Positions 19,901-27,490 of a DNA stretch of 35,595 bases are shown piece by piece. The translations under genes and the position numbers were made by a program. The notes beneath the pieces are model-generated. The model made no database searches. It was not told the origin of the DNA and was given only the letters and a program-made list of their open reading frames with translations. The stretch covers positions 1 to 35,595 of the forward strand of contig JAUWNW010000015.1 of assembly GCA_030612445.1 (NCBI GenBank), read 5' to 3'. Numbering within the stretch: the first letter of the stretch is position 1; the number at the start of each line of letters is the position of its first letter. Source of the DNA: Candidatus Aminicenantota bacterium. GTDB taxonomy: Bacteria > Acidobacteriota > Aminicenantia > Aminicenantales > Aminicenantaceae.

Positions 19901-20825
19901 TATTTTTGTAGCAGTTGTGCTGCTCTTAGCACGCGGTATAGGAGGTATGATCATTACACCTATAAAAAAATTACTGACCGGCACAAGAGAGGTCAGCCTG
20001 GGAAACCTTGAAATTTCAATTCCCCATAAGCATAAAGATGAGATGAAGACTCTGATCGACGGGTTTAACACTATGGTTAAAAGCCTAAAAAAACATCAAC
20101 AGGAAGTAGCTGATCTAAGTAAAAAGGTTGCTTGGGCTGAAATGGCCCGGAAAGTTGCTCATGAAATTAAGAACCCTCTAACCCCTATTCAATTATCTGC
20201 TGAACATCTCCTGCGCATTTATAGCGACAAACCGGATAACTTCGAAGATGCTCTAAAAGAATCAACCTCCTATATAGTCAATGAAGTGGAAAACCTTAGA
20301 AAAATAGCACAGCAGTTTCTGGAAACTTCTAAAGAAGTTTCTCTACAGAAAAAGAAAGTGGATCTCAAAGTAATAATTAAGGAAACTATCAGCCCCTACC
20401 AGAGTACTCTAGCGGAAAGAATTGAAATAACCGAGTCTTTTTCAGGAAAAGACTTTATTTTTTGGGGGGATAAAGACAAGATTAAAATCATTTTAAGGAA
20501 TATCCTGACCAATGCAATCGAGTCAATCACAGGGCAGGGAAAAATCAAAATATTCGCCAAATCCTTATCCGGTAAAATTGAACTCACAATAACAGATACT
20601 GGCACTGGAATTGAAAAAGAAATGCTGACCAGGATTTTTGAACCATATTTTTCCTCCAAAGATAGCGGAACAGGTCTGGGCCTGCCTATTGCAAAAAAGA
20701 TTATCGAAGACCATGGAGGATCCATCCGGGCATATCCCAACGAGCCGAAAGGGTTATGTGTATTAATTACACTACGCCTCGTATCTGCGGCAACGACAAA
20801 CCTTCAATCAAGAAACAGAAGGTAG
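16896..20825 (+). CDS. Very large membrane sensor histidine kinase, NtrY-like
   Basis: The protein is 1309 residues, far longer than NtrY (about 750). One N-terminal membrane helix (about 25-43) is followed by an extracytoplasmic region of about 230 residues. Then comes a block of seven or eight membrane helices (about 275-530), a second large extracytoplasmic region (about 535-765), two more helices (about 770-820), a third soluble segment and a last helix (about 970-992). HAMP follows (TPIKKLLTGTREVSLGNLE). The HisKA domain is typical of NtrY: AWAEMARKVAHEIKNPLTPI with phospho-acceptor H1089. The ATPase has the N box NAIESI (about 1206), DTGTGIEKE and GTGLGLPIAKKI. No response regulator is adjacent. 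The start at 16896 has GGAAAG upstream but overlaps the previous gene; ATG at 16941 is the alternative. Signal sensed is unknown. Confidence 0.88.
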   Translation: MANNRTKGGRDLNQNMRHVMKKISKYGFILSLLLASFFLILAMTRPNGVPLNYYQKSLKQLRSKSKSVKLKFQELLKETAKNKTRAVEIKIPEKINDLFNTLRQLNSSSKNSGIGYYNRFGELILWNGRVIDLQNLLTQKSAPFISQKGSIVIHKKTSFYLISIQNLGEKGYIIFYRLLAFIPQFKAQYLKEYHFLKEDLMQNCSIDFWDYREDVSGFEKIFTKHNDEFIGQPRLQNEIQTIFFPLRNEESKIIATVTLSSLSLPVKLSSQRENLMLIFYIFLGISLLFLLNLFLKTPSFIHSPKLWNSLFIVLILIGLRVLFFPLSQLEAVQSLQFFSPSSASFIFLWDLAKSPADLFLTSFFLFLIINFLFYRFKKFLKPKQSNPSLLLSLFINSAVTALSFSLLLFMQKILFKLTANSSFNLLKISHDLSFIFLHIGILLTFIVIIILIYSGFKLASSYSSRFFTFIILLLLGFTILQFLPQVKLSFLITLCQTALIAAVAASAYFNKVKSKKEILAIIFILSVLLVHGTVNKANIMKHSSLVENSLQNLIKSQKNWGYFLMQQTVLEIDKRNDEIISLFSSSQPLDLANSLWNKTLLAKFNWYSSLEIIDPEGKSLSHFSLNILEPYQPHLDLPLSPTWTMLEQNLSYLVKDKDFLTAYKDWFEADKYQGRTILHLAFDYETLPFLHLANPYFELVKITSFPSLNQLNLGFVVFNMQGKPAYNPNKISSGIPPALLQKIKDSKESIWSTFSDKGNKFKCLYFENSDKIYALFIPIKSILTYLVEYLKLISLYLVFFIAGFLLFSLISSRKKWKNPFWSFSNRVYIAFTIVALIPLLVFTFSTRNFFANIFTQNITEEAEAQANFARRVMEEFILLQQEERISLTIPPDNMVLWISTTISHDVNLYVDGKLISSSRREFFDSGLLPELIDGEIYYKIQFENNPFYMQTQTIGDYSFHTLTIPYSFQESILLISLPFPQEQQEITKTSSELLEFLFFISFIFVAVVLLLARGIGGMIITPIKKLLTGTREVSLGNLEISIPHKHKDEMKTLIDGFNTMVKSLKKHQQEVADLSKKVAWAEMARKVAHEIKNPLTPIQLSAEHLLRIYSDKPDNFEDALKESTSYIVNEVENLRKIAQQFLETSKEVSLQKKKVDLKVIIKETISPYQSTLAERIEITESFSGKDFIFWGDKDKIKIILRNILTNAIESITGQGKIKIFAKSLSGKIELTITDTGTGIEKEMLTRIFEPYFSSKDSGTGLGLPIAKKIIEDHGGSIRAYPNEPKGLCVLITLRLVSAATTNLQSRNRR

Positions 20826-20838
20826 AAAAGGAGATCAT

Positions 20839-21381
20839 ATGACTCAAAACAATACGCAGAAGAAAAGACATCAACACAGAGTTGATCTTATGGGAGAACA
20901 TGCAGCTGGCGATGCCGGACAGATGGTGCTGGCCTTCATGTTTACGGCGATATGGATACTCGACACATTCTTTCTAAAATACACAATTTTCCTGAATCAC
21001 TATGTACCACCTGGCATCAAAATAGTTATTGGAGTTGTTTTATTAATCCTCTCTGGCTATCTGGCAAAAACAGGTCTGTCTATTGTGTTCGGTGAAAAGA
21101 GAGAAAAACCTTGCGTGATTAGGAAAGGCGTGTTTAATATCACACGGCATCCAATATACCTGAGCGAGATCCTGCTTTATCTTGGTCTTCTGATGCTGAG
21201 TATATCACTGGCTGCTGCAGTAGTATGGATTATCGCTATCTTATTCTTGCACTACATTTCGCGCTACGAAGAAAGGCAGCTGCTTGCCCGTTTTGGGGAG
21301 GAGTATGAACAATACATGCAGGAAGTGCCAATGTGGATCCCGTGGCTGCGGAAGAAAAGATTGGGATCTCCTGGTAAATAA
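20839..21381 (+). CDS. Isoprenylcysteine carboxyl methyltransferase-like membrane protein
   Basis: The 180-residue protein has four to five membrane helices (about 28-46, 55-75, 105-140). It carries the S-adenosylmethionine-binding signature of the ICMT/PEMT family: GVFNITRHPIYLSE followed by RYEERQLLARFGEEYEQYM. Bacterial members methylate small or lipid substrates, or have unknown roles; prenylcysteine as substrate is not implied. The ATG has GGAG seven bases upstream and lies 13 bases after the kinase stop, so it is likely co-transcribed with the kinase. A link between the two functions is unproven. Confidence 0.85.
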   Translation: MTQNNTQKKRHQHRVDLMGEHAAGDAGQMVLAFMFTAIWILDTFFLKYTIFLNHYVPPGIKIVIGVVLLILSGYLAKTGLSIVFGEKREKPCVIRKGVFNITRHPIYLSEILLYLGLLMLSISLAAAVVWIIAILFLHYISRYEERQLLARFGEEYEQYMQEVPMWIPWLRKKRLGSPGK

Positions 21382-21416
21382 TGTCCTCTGGTCTCCTCCT
21401 CAGCCTTCTTTATCAG

Positions 21417-22565
21417 TTAAAAATAATAAGCACACTGAATAAGAAGCGTATTGTTTTCAGGTTTGGAAATACCAGAAGGCATTTCTTCATCCTTTATAGT
21501 GTAGTTCAATTGTATTTTCGCCTGATGCCCTTCAAAAAAATAATTAAAGCCAAAAGTTAACCATTTATCCTTGAGTTGACCTACTGGACCCAGCAGCCGG
21601 TTGTCTTTATCAAAATTCAAGGATTCAAAACGTGCAGTCACCTCAACTTTTTTGGGGATTATCATATACCCTCCTTGAAGAGTAAAGGTGTCTTGGGCCG
21701 CATCACTCACCTGATCCATCGAATTCCACCACGACAAATTTCGATGTATAAACTCAAGCGTTCCGGCAAAACCTTTATATTTAAGAGCCGCATCTCCCCC
21801 GCATGCTGCTATCTTCTTTAATTGGGACGCGCCTGGATAATATCCTCCACTCGGAGAATCATCAGAGCTAAAGAAGTTGACACCAAAACTTAAAAGTGGA
21901 TGTTCCAGCTTTTCTAAATAAGACTGGCTCATTTTCATATATCCAAAGGGATGAAAGTCTACTCTCCCTGCATATAGGAATTTGTTGTTATCCTCACTGG
22001 CTCCTGCATCTATGTGATAAATTTTAACCTTTCCCAGTCTATTATTAGCGAGGTTGGACACAGAGCTGCTGTTAACAGCTCCGTTATAAATACCTACATA
22101 GTATTCGAGTTTTTTGGCCACTACAAAACCATGTATACCGACTCCCATCTGCCGAAAAGGCGCAAATTCAGATGAAAGGCTTCTCTCAATCATCTGAAGG
22201 TATTTTGAGGAGTTTAATGCTTCACGGGAGAAGGGGACATGTTTTTGTCCAATAAAAAGACTGAATCCTTTAGGGCTAAAGCTAAGATAGGCATCTTTAA
22301 GCGTAAACTTTTGTTTTCCCGCTTCTACCTGGACTTTTATGCTTGCCCAGTCAGACAGTACAGATTGGAAGGATAATCGTGCTCTCCGAAGTATCAAACG
22401 ATTTGCTGATGGATCAGAATTCACATATTGATATTGAGTCTGCAGCCTCCCTCCAATTGTCAAGATAGAAGATTTTGTCTCTACTGTTTCTCCATTAGCA
22501 GAAGAGAATGTCGTAAACAGAAGAAATGAAAGCGCGAAGATTGAGAGAAAGTTTCTCTTTTTCAT
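21417..22565 (-). CDS. Outer-membrane porin, phosphate-selective OprO/OprP-like
   Basis: The protein has 382 residues. A signal peptide (KKRNFLSIFALSFLLFTTF, cleavage near SANG-ETVE) is followed by repeated amphipathic strands typical of a 16-strand porin. The start ILTIGGRLQTQYQYV, then LILRRARLSFQSVLSDW and DAYLSFSPKGFSLFIGQKHV are hallmarks of the phosphate-selective porin O/P family. The C-terminus (IQCAYYF) ends in phenylalanine, the usual assembly signal for outer-membrane barrels. It indicates a diderm cell. The real solute is not determinable; many members are general anion or uptake porins. AAGGAG precedes the start. Downstream it is convergent with the methyltransferase-like membrane protein. 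Confidence 0.88.
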   Translation of the reverse strand: MKKRNFLSIFALSFLLFTTFSSANGETVETKSSILTIGGRLQTQYQYVNSDPSANRLILRRARLSFQSVLSDWASIKVQVEAGKQKFTLKDAYLSFSPKGFSLFIGQKHVPFSREALNSSKYLQMIERSLSSEFAPFRQMGVGIHGFVVAKKLEYYVGIYNGAVNSSSVSNLANNRLGKVKIYHIDAGASEDNNKFLYAGRVDFHPFGYMKMSQSYLEKLEHPLLSFGVNFFSSDDSPSGGYYPGASQLKKIAACGGDAALKYKGFAGTLEFIHRNLSWWNSMDQVSDAAQDTFTLQGGYMIIPKKVEVTARFESLNFDKDNRLLGPVGQLKDKWLTFGFNYFFEGHQAKIQLNYTIKDEEMPSGISKPENNTLLIQCAYYF

Positions 22566-22610
22566 TGTTGACTCCTTGTAAACTGTGGATATCGTTTATT
22601 ATCGCAATTT

Positions 22611-23351
22611 TCATTTTTTTCCAACAAGGATAAGATTTTTTACGTCTATTAAGCAGTCACCGTTTATATTTTTCATGTTATAAGCTTTCTTGAAAATTTC
22701 AGATCCATTTACATGCATCTCGTATATTCTATCTTGTTTGTCCACTGGTAAGCCGCTGTTCTTAAGCCAATCGTTAATACTGAAGTTTTTCATTATATAA
22801 ACAGAGACTTTAGTATTCTTAAATCCTGAATTTTTCATAAGGCTTAAAAGACTCTCTTCTGTAAATGTTAACCGTTTTTCTTTCAGCTTGAATATTTTTT
22901 TATAGTCTTCCTTGACCTCTGGTGCAGGGGGAACTCCTTCTGCGAGGATCATCTTTCCTCCAATTTTTAAGATCCTGTAGCACTCATTCATTGCTTCCTG
23001 GGTTCTTTCAGTAATATGGTGGAAAACCATCCTTGCCGTTACTTTGTCAAAAACATTGTCGTAAAATATGGGATTTCGAATATCTCTTTTAATGAAATAT
23101 TTATTATTTTCCCAGTTACTGTTGTTGAGCATGTCTTGTGATATATCCAGGCCTATAACCTCTTTTACTAAGGGAGCTACGGCATGTGCTATGACTCCAG
23201 TCCCAGTTCCTATATCTAAAACAAAATCGTTTTTTCTAAAATCAGCTGAGGTTTTGAATGCCTTGATATAAGCTCCTTCATGTACCCACTTAAGATCATT
23301 GTATTTTTTTGATCTTATTTTCCAAAAATTTTCTTGTTTCATATTAGTCAT
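22611..23351 (-). CDS. SAM-dependent class I methyltransferase (UbiE-like)
   Basis: The 246-residue cytoplasmic protein has motif I FVLDIGTGTGVIAHAV (about 44-60), an acidic strand end VIGLDISQDML, and the later motifs VTARMVFHHI and CYRILKIGGKMILAEG. This is the pattern of UbiE/COQ5-like and small-molecule methyltransferases. The C-terminal third (EESLLSLMKNSGFKNTKV) is also typical. The substrate is unknown and no biosynthetic cluster surrounds it. The first ATG at 23351 has AGAGGA 11 bases upstream. It precedes the porin on the same strand with a 45-base gap, but the porin has its own ribosome site, and joint function is not evident. Confidence 0.85.
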   Translation of the reverse strand: MTNMKQENFWKIRSKKYNDLKWVHEGAYIKAFKTSADFRKNDFVLDIGTGTGVIAHAVAPLVKEVIGLDISQDMLNNSNWENNKYFIKRDIRNPIFYDNVFDKVTARMVFHHITERTQEAMNECYRILKIGGKMILAEGVPPAPEVKEDYKKIFKLKEKRLTFTEESLLSLMKNSGFKNTKVSVYIMKNFSINDWLKNSGLPVDKQDRIYEMHVNGSEIFKKAYNMKNINGDCLIDVKNLILVGKK

Positions 23352-23482
23352 ATTAACGATGTTCCTCTGTTCGCTAATAAGTTAACATATTGCTTTAATT
23401 TTAGTAAGGAAAAAATCATTCAATTTAAGATAACCTGGATCACTCAGATCGGCTCTATAACCTGAAATAAAAAACCAATTAA

Positions 23483-23649
23483 CTTGGATTATTCACGAGT
23501 CGAGGTGCTGTAGATGCGAGCCACAGAGTGCGAAGCTGTGGTCCTTCACCGCAACTACCCTGTAACGAAGCAGATGCAGCAACATTCGGCTCGCCTGTGT
23601 AAAAAAAATAATAATAAGTACATCGCCATTTTTTTATGAATAGTTCAGG
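23483..23649 (+). mobile_element. TTAA-type MITE-like element, 167 bp
   Basis: The left end CTTGGATTATTCACGAG follows TTAA (23479-23482). The right end is the complement of CCTGAACTATTCATAAAA and is followed by CTAA, a near match to TTAA. The inside holds a 110-base segment also found at 27305-27425: GTCGAGGT, CTTCACCGCAACTA and ACGAAGCAGATGCAG are conserved. CCACAG/CTGTGG and CGAGCC/GGCTCG can pair within it. No transposase is encoded. Confidence 0.75.
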
Positions 23650-23681
23650 CTAAAAATTAGACTGGAATAATTTTCAAATTT

Positions 23682-24608
23682 ATGGAACAATATTTAATAA
23701 TGAAAAACAAAGTAAATGTAATCCTATTTGCTATAATCATCTTTTTATTTACATCCCCGCTAAGCAGGGCTGAGCATCTCAGTATCAAATTAACCTATAA
23801 CAGCAATTCTATTGGCGAGGGCGATATCAACTCCTGGGTCAAATCCTACAACTCTCTCTGGAATGATTGGAAGGAAATAAGGGGAGGACAGCTTGAAGGA
23901 AAGTTTATCCCTCTCAGTTATGGGTCAAGGTATGAAGTAGAGCTGCGTATCCCTCTTTTTGAAGGATTAGCTCTTAATATGGGTGTATGTAACAGCTTTG
24001 CAGATATTCAGGAAGGAAGCATTTCCTTTCAGAATCTTGATAACACCCAAAAAGAATCACAGTTTATTAAAAATAAGGTATCTGCATTTCCTTTAAAAAT
24101 AGGATTTAGCTACATCTATGCTCTGCCCTTTTTCCCAAGAACTAAAATCTTTACCAATATAGGAAGGCAGATAACTTTCATTCAATATCAATGCTGGGAC
24201 AATTATGACTATTCCAAATTATCTTTCGGTAAAGACTATTCATACTGGTATAGAAAAGAAAACAAATATTCCTCCGAGGCATTAGGATTTTATACTTCCT
24301 TTGGCGCTGAGTTTGACATTATAAAAAATATAGCAGTGGTTTTAGAAGCAGAAAAAACCTGGTCAAAAGCCGACGGATTCAAGGGCTCTAACTCCTATAC
24401 AGGATTTCTCGGTCAAGATGAATTCCAACAAGCGGGAAAAGCAACCCTCTATTATTACAGCAGTGACCCTTTAGACCTGGGTAAAAATTATTATACACTG
24501 ACAGGGCATAATGAAAGACCTGATGACCCATCTATCACTGATTTAAGGCAGGGAGAAATTGATTTTAGCAATTTTTCTATTAAATTTGGTATACGATTTA
24601 AATTTTAA
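23682..24608 (+). CDS. Outer-membrane beta-barrel protein
   Basis: This protein of 308 residues (302 from the second ATG) is not a family I can name. It has a signal peptide (MKNKVNVILFAIIIFLF, cleavage near SRA-EHLS). The remainder is dominated by alternating hydrophobic/polar strands rich in Tyr, Phe and Trp (EVELRIPLFEGLALNMGV, FPLKIGFSYIYALPFF, LGFYTSFGAEFDI). The C-terminus NFSIKFGIRFKF ends in Phe, as outer-membrane barrels do. ATG at 23700 begins exactly at the signal peptide and may be the true start. A mobile repeat ends 33 bases upstream. The last bases overlap the stop of the convergent epimerase gene. Confidence 0.75.
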   Translation: MEQYLIMKNKVNVILFAIIIFLFTSPLSRAEHLSIKLTYNSNSIGEGDINSWVKSYNSLWNDWKEIRGGQLEGKFIPLSYGSRYEVELRIPLFEGLALNMGVCNSFADIQEGSISFQNLDNTQKESQFIKNKVSAFPLKIGFSYIYALPFFPRTKIFTNIGRQITFIQYQCWDNYDYSKLSFGKDYSYWYRKENKYSSEALGFYTSFGAEFDIIKNIAVVLEAEKTWSKADGFKGSNSYTGFLGQDEFQQAGKATLYYYSSDPLDLGKNYYTLTGHNERPDDPSITDLRQGEIDFSNFSIKFGIRFKF

Positions 24609-25003
24609 CCTTTCAGTTCAATAAGCACTCCATTGAGATTGTCTGGGCGCATAAAAATTATCCGGCTACCGCTTGCACCCATAACCGGCTCTTCGCTGAC
24701 AAATCTAACACCCTGTCTCTTGAGTTCTATTACTGACTTATCAATATCCTTGACTTTAAAACATATGTGATGGATTCCCTCTCCCTTGTTTTTAAGGAAA
24801 TTTCTAAGGGTTGATTTTTCTCCTAGAGGTGAAACAAGTTCTATTGAAGTTCCTTCCCCGACTTTTAATTGAGCAAGTTTTACGCCCCTCTCTTCTATTT
24901 CTTCAATACAGCATTCTTCTATTTGAAAATAGCTTTTCCATTGTTCTATACTTTTTTTTAGATCTTTAACTGCAACAGCAATATGGTCAATTTCATTACT
25001 CAT
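24605..25003 (-). CDS. mce: Methylmalonyl-CoA epimerase
   Basis: This enzyme interconverts the S and R forms of methylmalonyl-CoA, between propionyl-CoA carboxylase and the B12-dependent mutase. The 132-residue protein has two vicinal-oxygen-chelate halves. The metal-binding residues are visible: His in EIDHIAVAV, Glu in GTSIELVSP, His in GIHHICFKV and Glu in GVLIELKG. Length is typical. It is the last gene of an operon with acyl-CoA dehydrogenase and MeaB; its ATG overlaps the end of meaB by eight bases. The pairing with MeaB strengthens the assignment over other glyoxalase-fold proteins. Confidence 0.9.
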   Translation of the reverse strand: MSNEIDHIAVAVKDLKKSIEQWKSYFQIEECCIEEIEERGVKLAQLKVGEGTSIELVSPLGEKSTLRNFLKNKGEGIHHICFKVKDIDKSVIELKRQGVRFVSEEPVMGASGSRIIFMRPDNLNGVLIELKG

Positions 25004-25964
25004 ACGCCTTTCTCCCTATATTTTCTGCTATTTTTTCAGCAGCGGTATATGGATCCAATTCCCGTTTATAGATTCTTTCTATATATTCTTCAAACCTCTT
25101 TTTTGGAAAAGCTGCCAGGGGTTTTTGAAAAAGAATTGTATTGACCATATCCTTAAGCATCCAAGATATAAGCCTTTTTTTTCTGGACTCTTTTAAGATA
25201 AGTTTTTCCATGCTGATACAAGCGGTAATTTCTTTTTTTAGGTACTTAATCCCTGTTCCGGTTGGAGCAATTGTTTTATATACAGGCGGCACTTTCCCTT
25301 TATCAATCCCTAACATAAGCATGGCCTTTAGTTGCTGTTCAGTGCTTTCGCTTTCAGGTGAATCAGACTTATTAAGTACAAAAATATCAGCGATCTCCAT
25401 AATTCCGGCTTTAAAATTCTGAATATCATCTCCAGCACCGGGAGTCAACACAACTAAGATCAAATCGGCAAGTTTTACTACTTCTACTTCATCCTGCCCT
25501 GCCCCCACAGTTTCAACCAGGACTATATCCAATCCGGCAGCTTCAAGTATAAAAACAGCTAATCCTGTAGCTCGGGCTACTCCCCCTAAATAACCCCGGG
25601 TCGCCATACTACGGATAAAGACAGCAGGATCTATGCTATGCTCTATCATTCTAATTCTATCACCCAGGACAGCCCCCCCACTAAAAGGGCTTGAAGGGTC
25701 TACGGCAATAACGCCAACACTTTTATGGTCATTTCTGAATGCGCTTATAAGCTGGTTTACAAGAGTACTTTTACCTGAGCCAGGAGCACCTGTAACTCCT
25801 ATAACTGTTGATTTTCCAGTATATGGAAAAATCTCTTTAATAATTTCAGGCGATTCTTTGCTTTCATTCTCTACCAGGGAAATAGCCTTAGCAACTGCTC
25901 GATGGTTTCCCTTTATTATCTCTTCTGCAAGATTCATGGTTTTGGGAATTAGTTTAGAGCCCAA
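24996..25964 (-). CDS. meaB: Methylmalonyl-CoA mutase-associated GTPase MeaB (ArgK family)
   Basis: MeaB is a G3E-family GTPase that protects and reloads the B12-dependent methylmalonyl-CoA mutase. The 322-residue sequence shows Walker A GVTGAPGSGKST, the family motif DPSSPFSGGAVLGDRIRM, ETVGAGQDEVEV as the G3 region, and NKSD as G4. The C-terminal dimerisation arm (FEEYIERIYKRELDPYTAA) is present. The longest frame starts at TTG 25964; ATG at 25937 (MNLAEEI) is a reasonable alternative, and neither has a clear ribosome site. It starts four bases after the acyl-CoA dehydrogenase stop and overlaps the epimerase start, so translation is coupled. No mutase gene lies in the window. Confidence 0.93.
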   Translation of the reverse strand: MGSKLIPKTMNLAEEIIKGNHRAVAKAISLVENESKESPEIIKEIFPYTGKSTVIGVTGAPGSGKSTLVNQLISAFRNDHKSVGVIAVDPSSPFSGGAVLGDRIRMIEHSIDPAVFIRSMATRGYLGGVARATGLAVFILEAAGLDIVLVETVGAGQDEVEVVKLADLILVVLTPGAGDDIQNFKAGIMEIADIFVLNKSDSPESESTEQQLKAMLMLGIDKGKVPPVYKTIAPTGTGIKYLKKEITACISMEKLILKESRKKRLISWMLKDMVNTILFQKPLAAFPKKRFEEYIERIYKRELDPYTAAEKIAENIGRKAYE

Positions 25965-25968
25965 AAAC

Positions 25969-27111
25969 TTACGATTTCAATACTTGATGGGCAATTATCC
26001 ACCTCTGTATTTCTGAGGTCCCTTCGCCAATAGTTGCTAGTTTGGAATCCCGGTAAAACTTCTCAACAGGGTATTCTTTGCTGAATCCATAACCCCCAAG
26101 TATCTGTACTGCATCAGAAGAAGCCCTAACCGCAAGTTCACTGGCATAAAGTTTAGCCATAGCTGACTCTTTGGGCACTCTTTTTCCTTTGTCTTCAAGA
26201 AATGCAGCCCGATAAGTCAATAAGCGGGCTGCATCCAGCTCAGTATATCCATCTGCCAGCATCCACTGAATCGCCTGAAAATTGGAAATAGGTTGATCAA
26301 ACTGTTCCCTTTCTTTGGAATATTTCAAAGCTGCATCCAAGGCGCCGGCAGCAATACCTAAAGCAAAAGCAGCTATGCTGACCCTTCCTCCATCAAGAAT
26401 CCCCATAGCCTGGCGGTACCCCTTTCCCTCCTCTCCGATTAAGTTTTCAGCCGGGAGTATCACATCCTTAAAAATCAACTCAGAAGTGTCCGCTGCCCGG
26501 ATTCCAAGTTTCTCTTCTTTTTTCCCTACTGTAAAACCCTCGGTTCCCTTTTCAACAATAAAAGCAGAGATGCCTTTTCTCCCTTTTTCCGGGGCTGTTA
26601 TAGCCATAATGACCAAAATTTCAGCGAGAGAACCATTAGTGATAAACAGTTTAGAGCCATTAAGAACCCAGATGTCACCTTTTTTGATTGCCTGGGTTTT
26701 CAAGGCAGCAGCATCCGAGCCTGCTCCGGCTTCTGTGAGCCCCCATGCTCCCAGAGTTTCGCCTAAAGCGATTCTGGTCAAATATTTCTCTTTTTGTTCT
26801 CGCGAGCCGTAAAGATTAATATGATTAGCGCATAATGAGTTATGCGCTGCTACAACCAATCCGACAGATGGGTCTACCTTGGAAAGTTCTTCCAGAATAA
26901 TAACATAATCCAGATTAGAATACCCCGCTCCGGAATATTCAGGTGGCATGGTAATTCCTAATAATCCCATTTCCCCTAATTTTCTGGTCAACTCCTCCGG
27001 CCATTCCCCTTTTTGATCGCTTTCTTTTACTAAAGGTTGAATCTCTTTTTGAGCAAATTTTTTGATCGATTCTTTTAGCATTTCCTGTTCATCAGTCAAT
27101 AAAAAATCCAT
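25969..27111 (-). CDS. Acyl-CoA dehydrogenase
   Basis: This FAD enzyme catalyses the first step of beta-oxidation or of branched-chain acyl-CoA breakdown and passes electrons to ETF. It has about 380 residues. Signatures are WGLTEAGAGSDAAALKT (FAD/substrate), the C-terminal RASSDAVQILGGYGFSKEYP, and the catalytic Glu in IGEGTSEIQR. That Glu position matches short-chain, butyryl- and glutaryl-type enzymes rather than isovaleryl-type. The frame is open to 27129, but GGAGATACAATG puts the ribosome site six bases before ATG at 27111 (MDFLLTDEQ), which also matches the family start. It leads an operon with meaB and the epimerase, so its acyl-CoA may feed propionyl-CoA. A candidate promoter lies in the mobile repeat upstream. 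Confidence 0.93.
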   Translation of the reverse strand: MDFLLTDEQEMLKESIKKFAQKEIQPLVKESDQKGEWPEELTRKLGEMGLLGITMPPEYSGAGYSNLDYVIILEELSKVDPSVGLVVAAHNSLCANHINLYGSREQKEKYLTRIALGETLGAWGLTEAGAGSDAAALKTQAIKKGDIWVLNGSKLFITNGSLAEILVIMAITAPEKGRKGISAFIVEKGTEGFTVGKKEEKLGIRAADTSELIFKDVILPAENLIGEEGKGYRQAMGILDGGRVSIAAFALGIAAGALDAALKYSKEREQFDQPISNFQAIQWMLADGYTELDAARLLTYRAAFLEDKGKRVPKESAMAKLYASELAVRASSDAVQILGGYGFSKEYPVEKFYRDSKLATIGEGTSEIQRWIIAHQVLKS

Positions 27112-27183
27112 TGTATCTCCTTTTTCCAACTTTTTATCTTCAAATACATATTAGCAGGCATTATCCATAAAACTGACAATTTA

Positions 27184-27435
27184 CCTGAACTATTCATAAA
27201 AAATATTGATATGATTGTCAATTCTTAATAAATAAGTATCTTACATTGATTCTCCCATAGATACAATTTAACGTTTCGCTTTTGCTGTAATCTCTATTAA
27301 TAATCAACATTTTTTACCTTTCAGGCAAGCCGATCTTACCGCATCTGCTTCGCTACAATAGAATTGCGGTGAAGTCCACAGCTGCATCCATTGTGCCTCT
27401 CATCTACGGCAACCTCGACTCGTGAATAATCCAGG
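27184..27435 (-). mobile_element. TTAA-type MITE-like element, 252 bp, with residual short frame
   Basis: On the minus strand the element begins CCTGGATTATTCACGAG next to TTAA (27436-27439). It ends with the complement of CCTGAACTATTCATAAAA next to TTTA. Its first half matches the copy at 23483-23649. It is longer because of about 85 extra bases in the second half. There, AAAGG is followed by ATG (27310) and 30 codons to a TGA (27218-27220). That may be the remains of a transposase start, but the peptide is too short to identify. Confidence 0.75.
27193..27221 (-). promoter_or_regulatory. Candidate promoter of the acyl-CoA dehydrogenase operon inside the repeat
   Basis: On the minus strand TTGACA (27216-27221) and TATGAA (27193-27198) are 17 bases apart. 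The -10 is part of the repeat's terminal sequence. Transcription would leave the element towards the gene starting at 27111. Confidence 0.5.
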
Positions 27436-27490
27436 TTAATAAGAATGTCAATATAAATAATACTAAGTAAAGGGGGAATAGTAAATAAGA

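Noticed and set aside
26315-26812. Plus-strand frame of 165 codons within the acyl-CoA dehydrogenase
   Set aside because: It is antisense to conserved dehydrogenase motifs, and open only because of codon bias.
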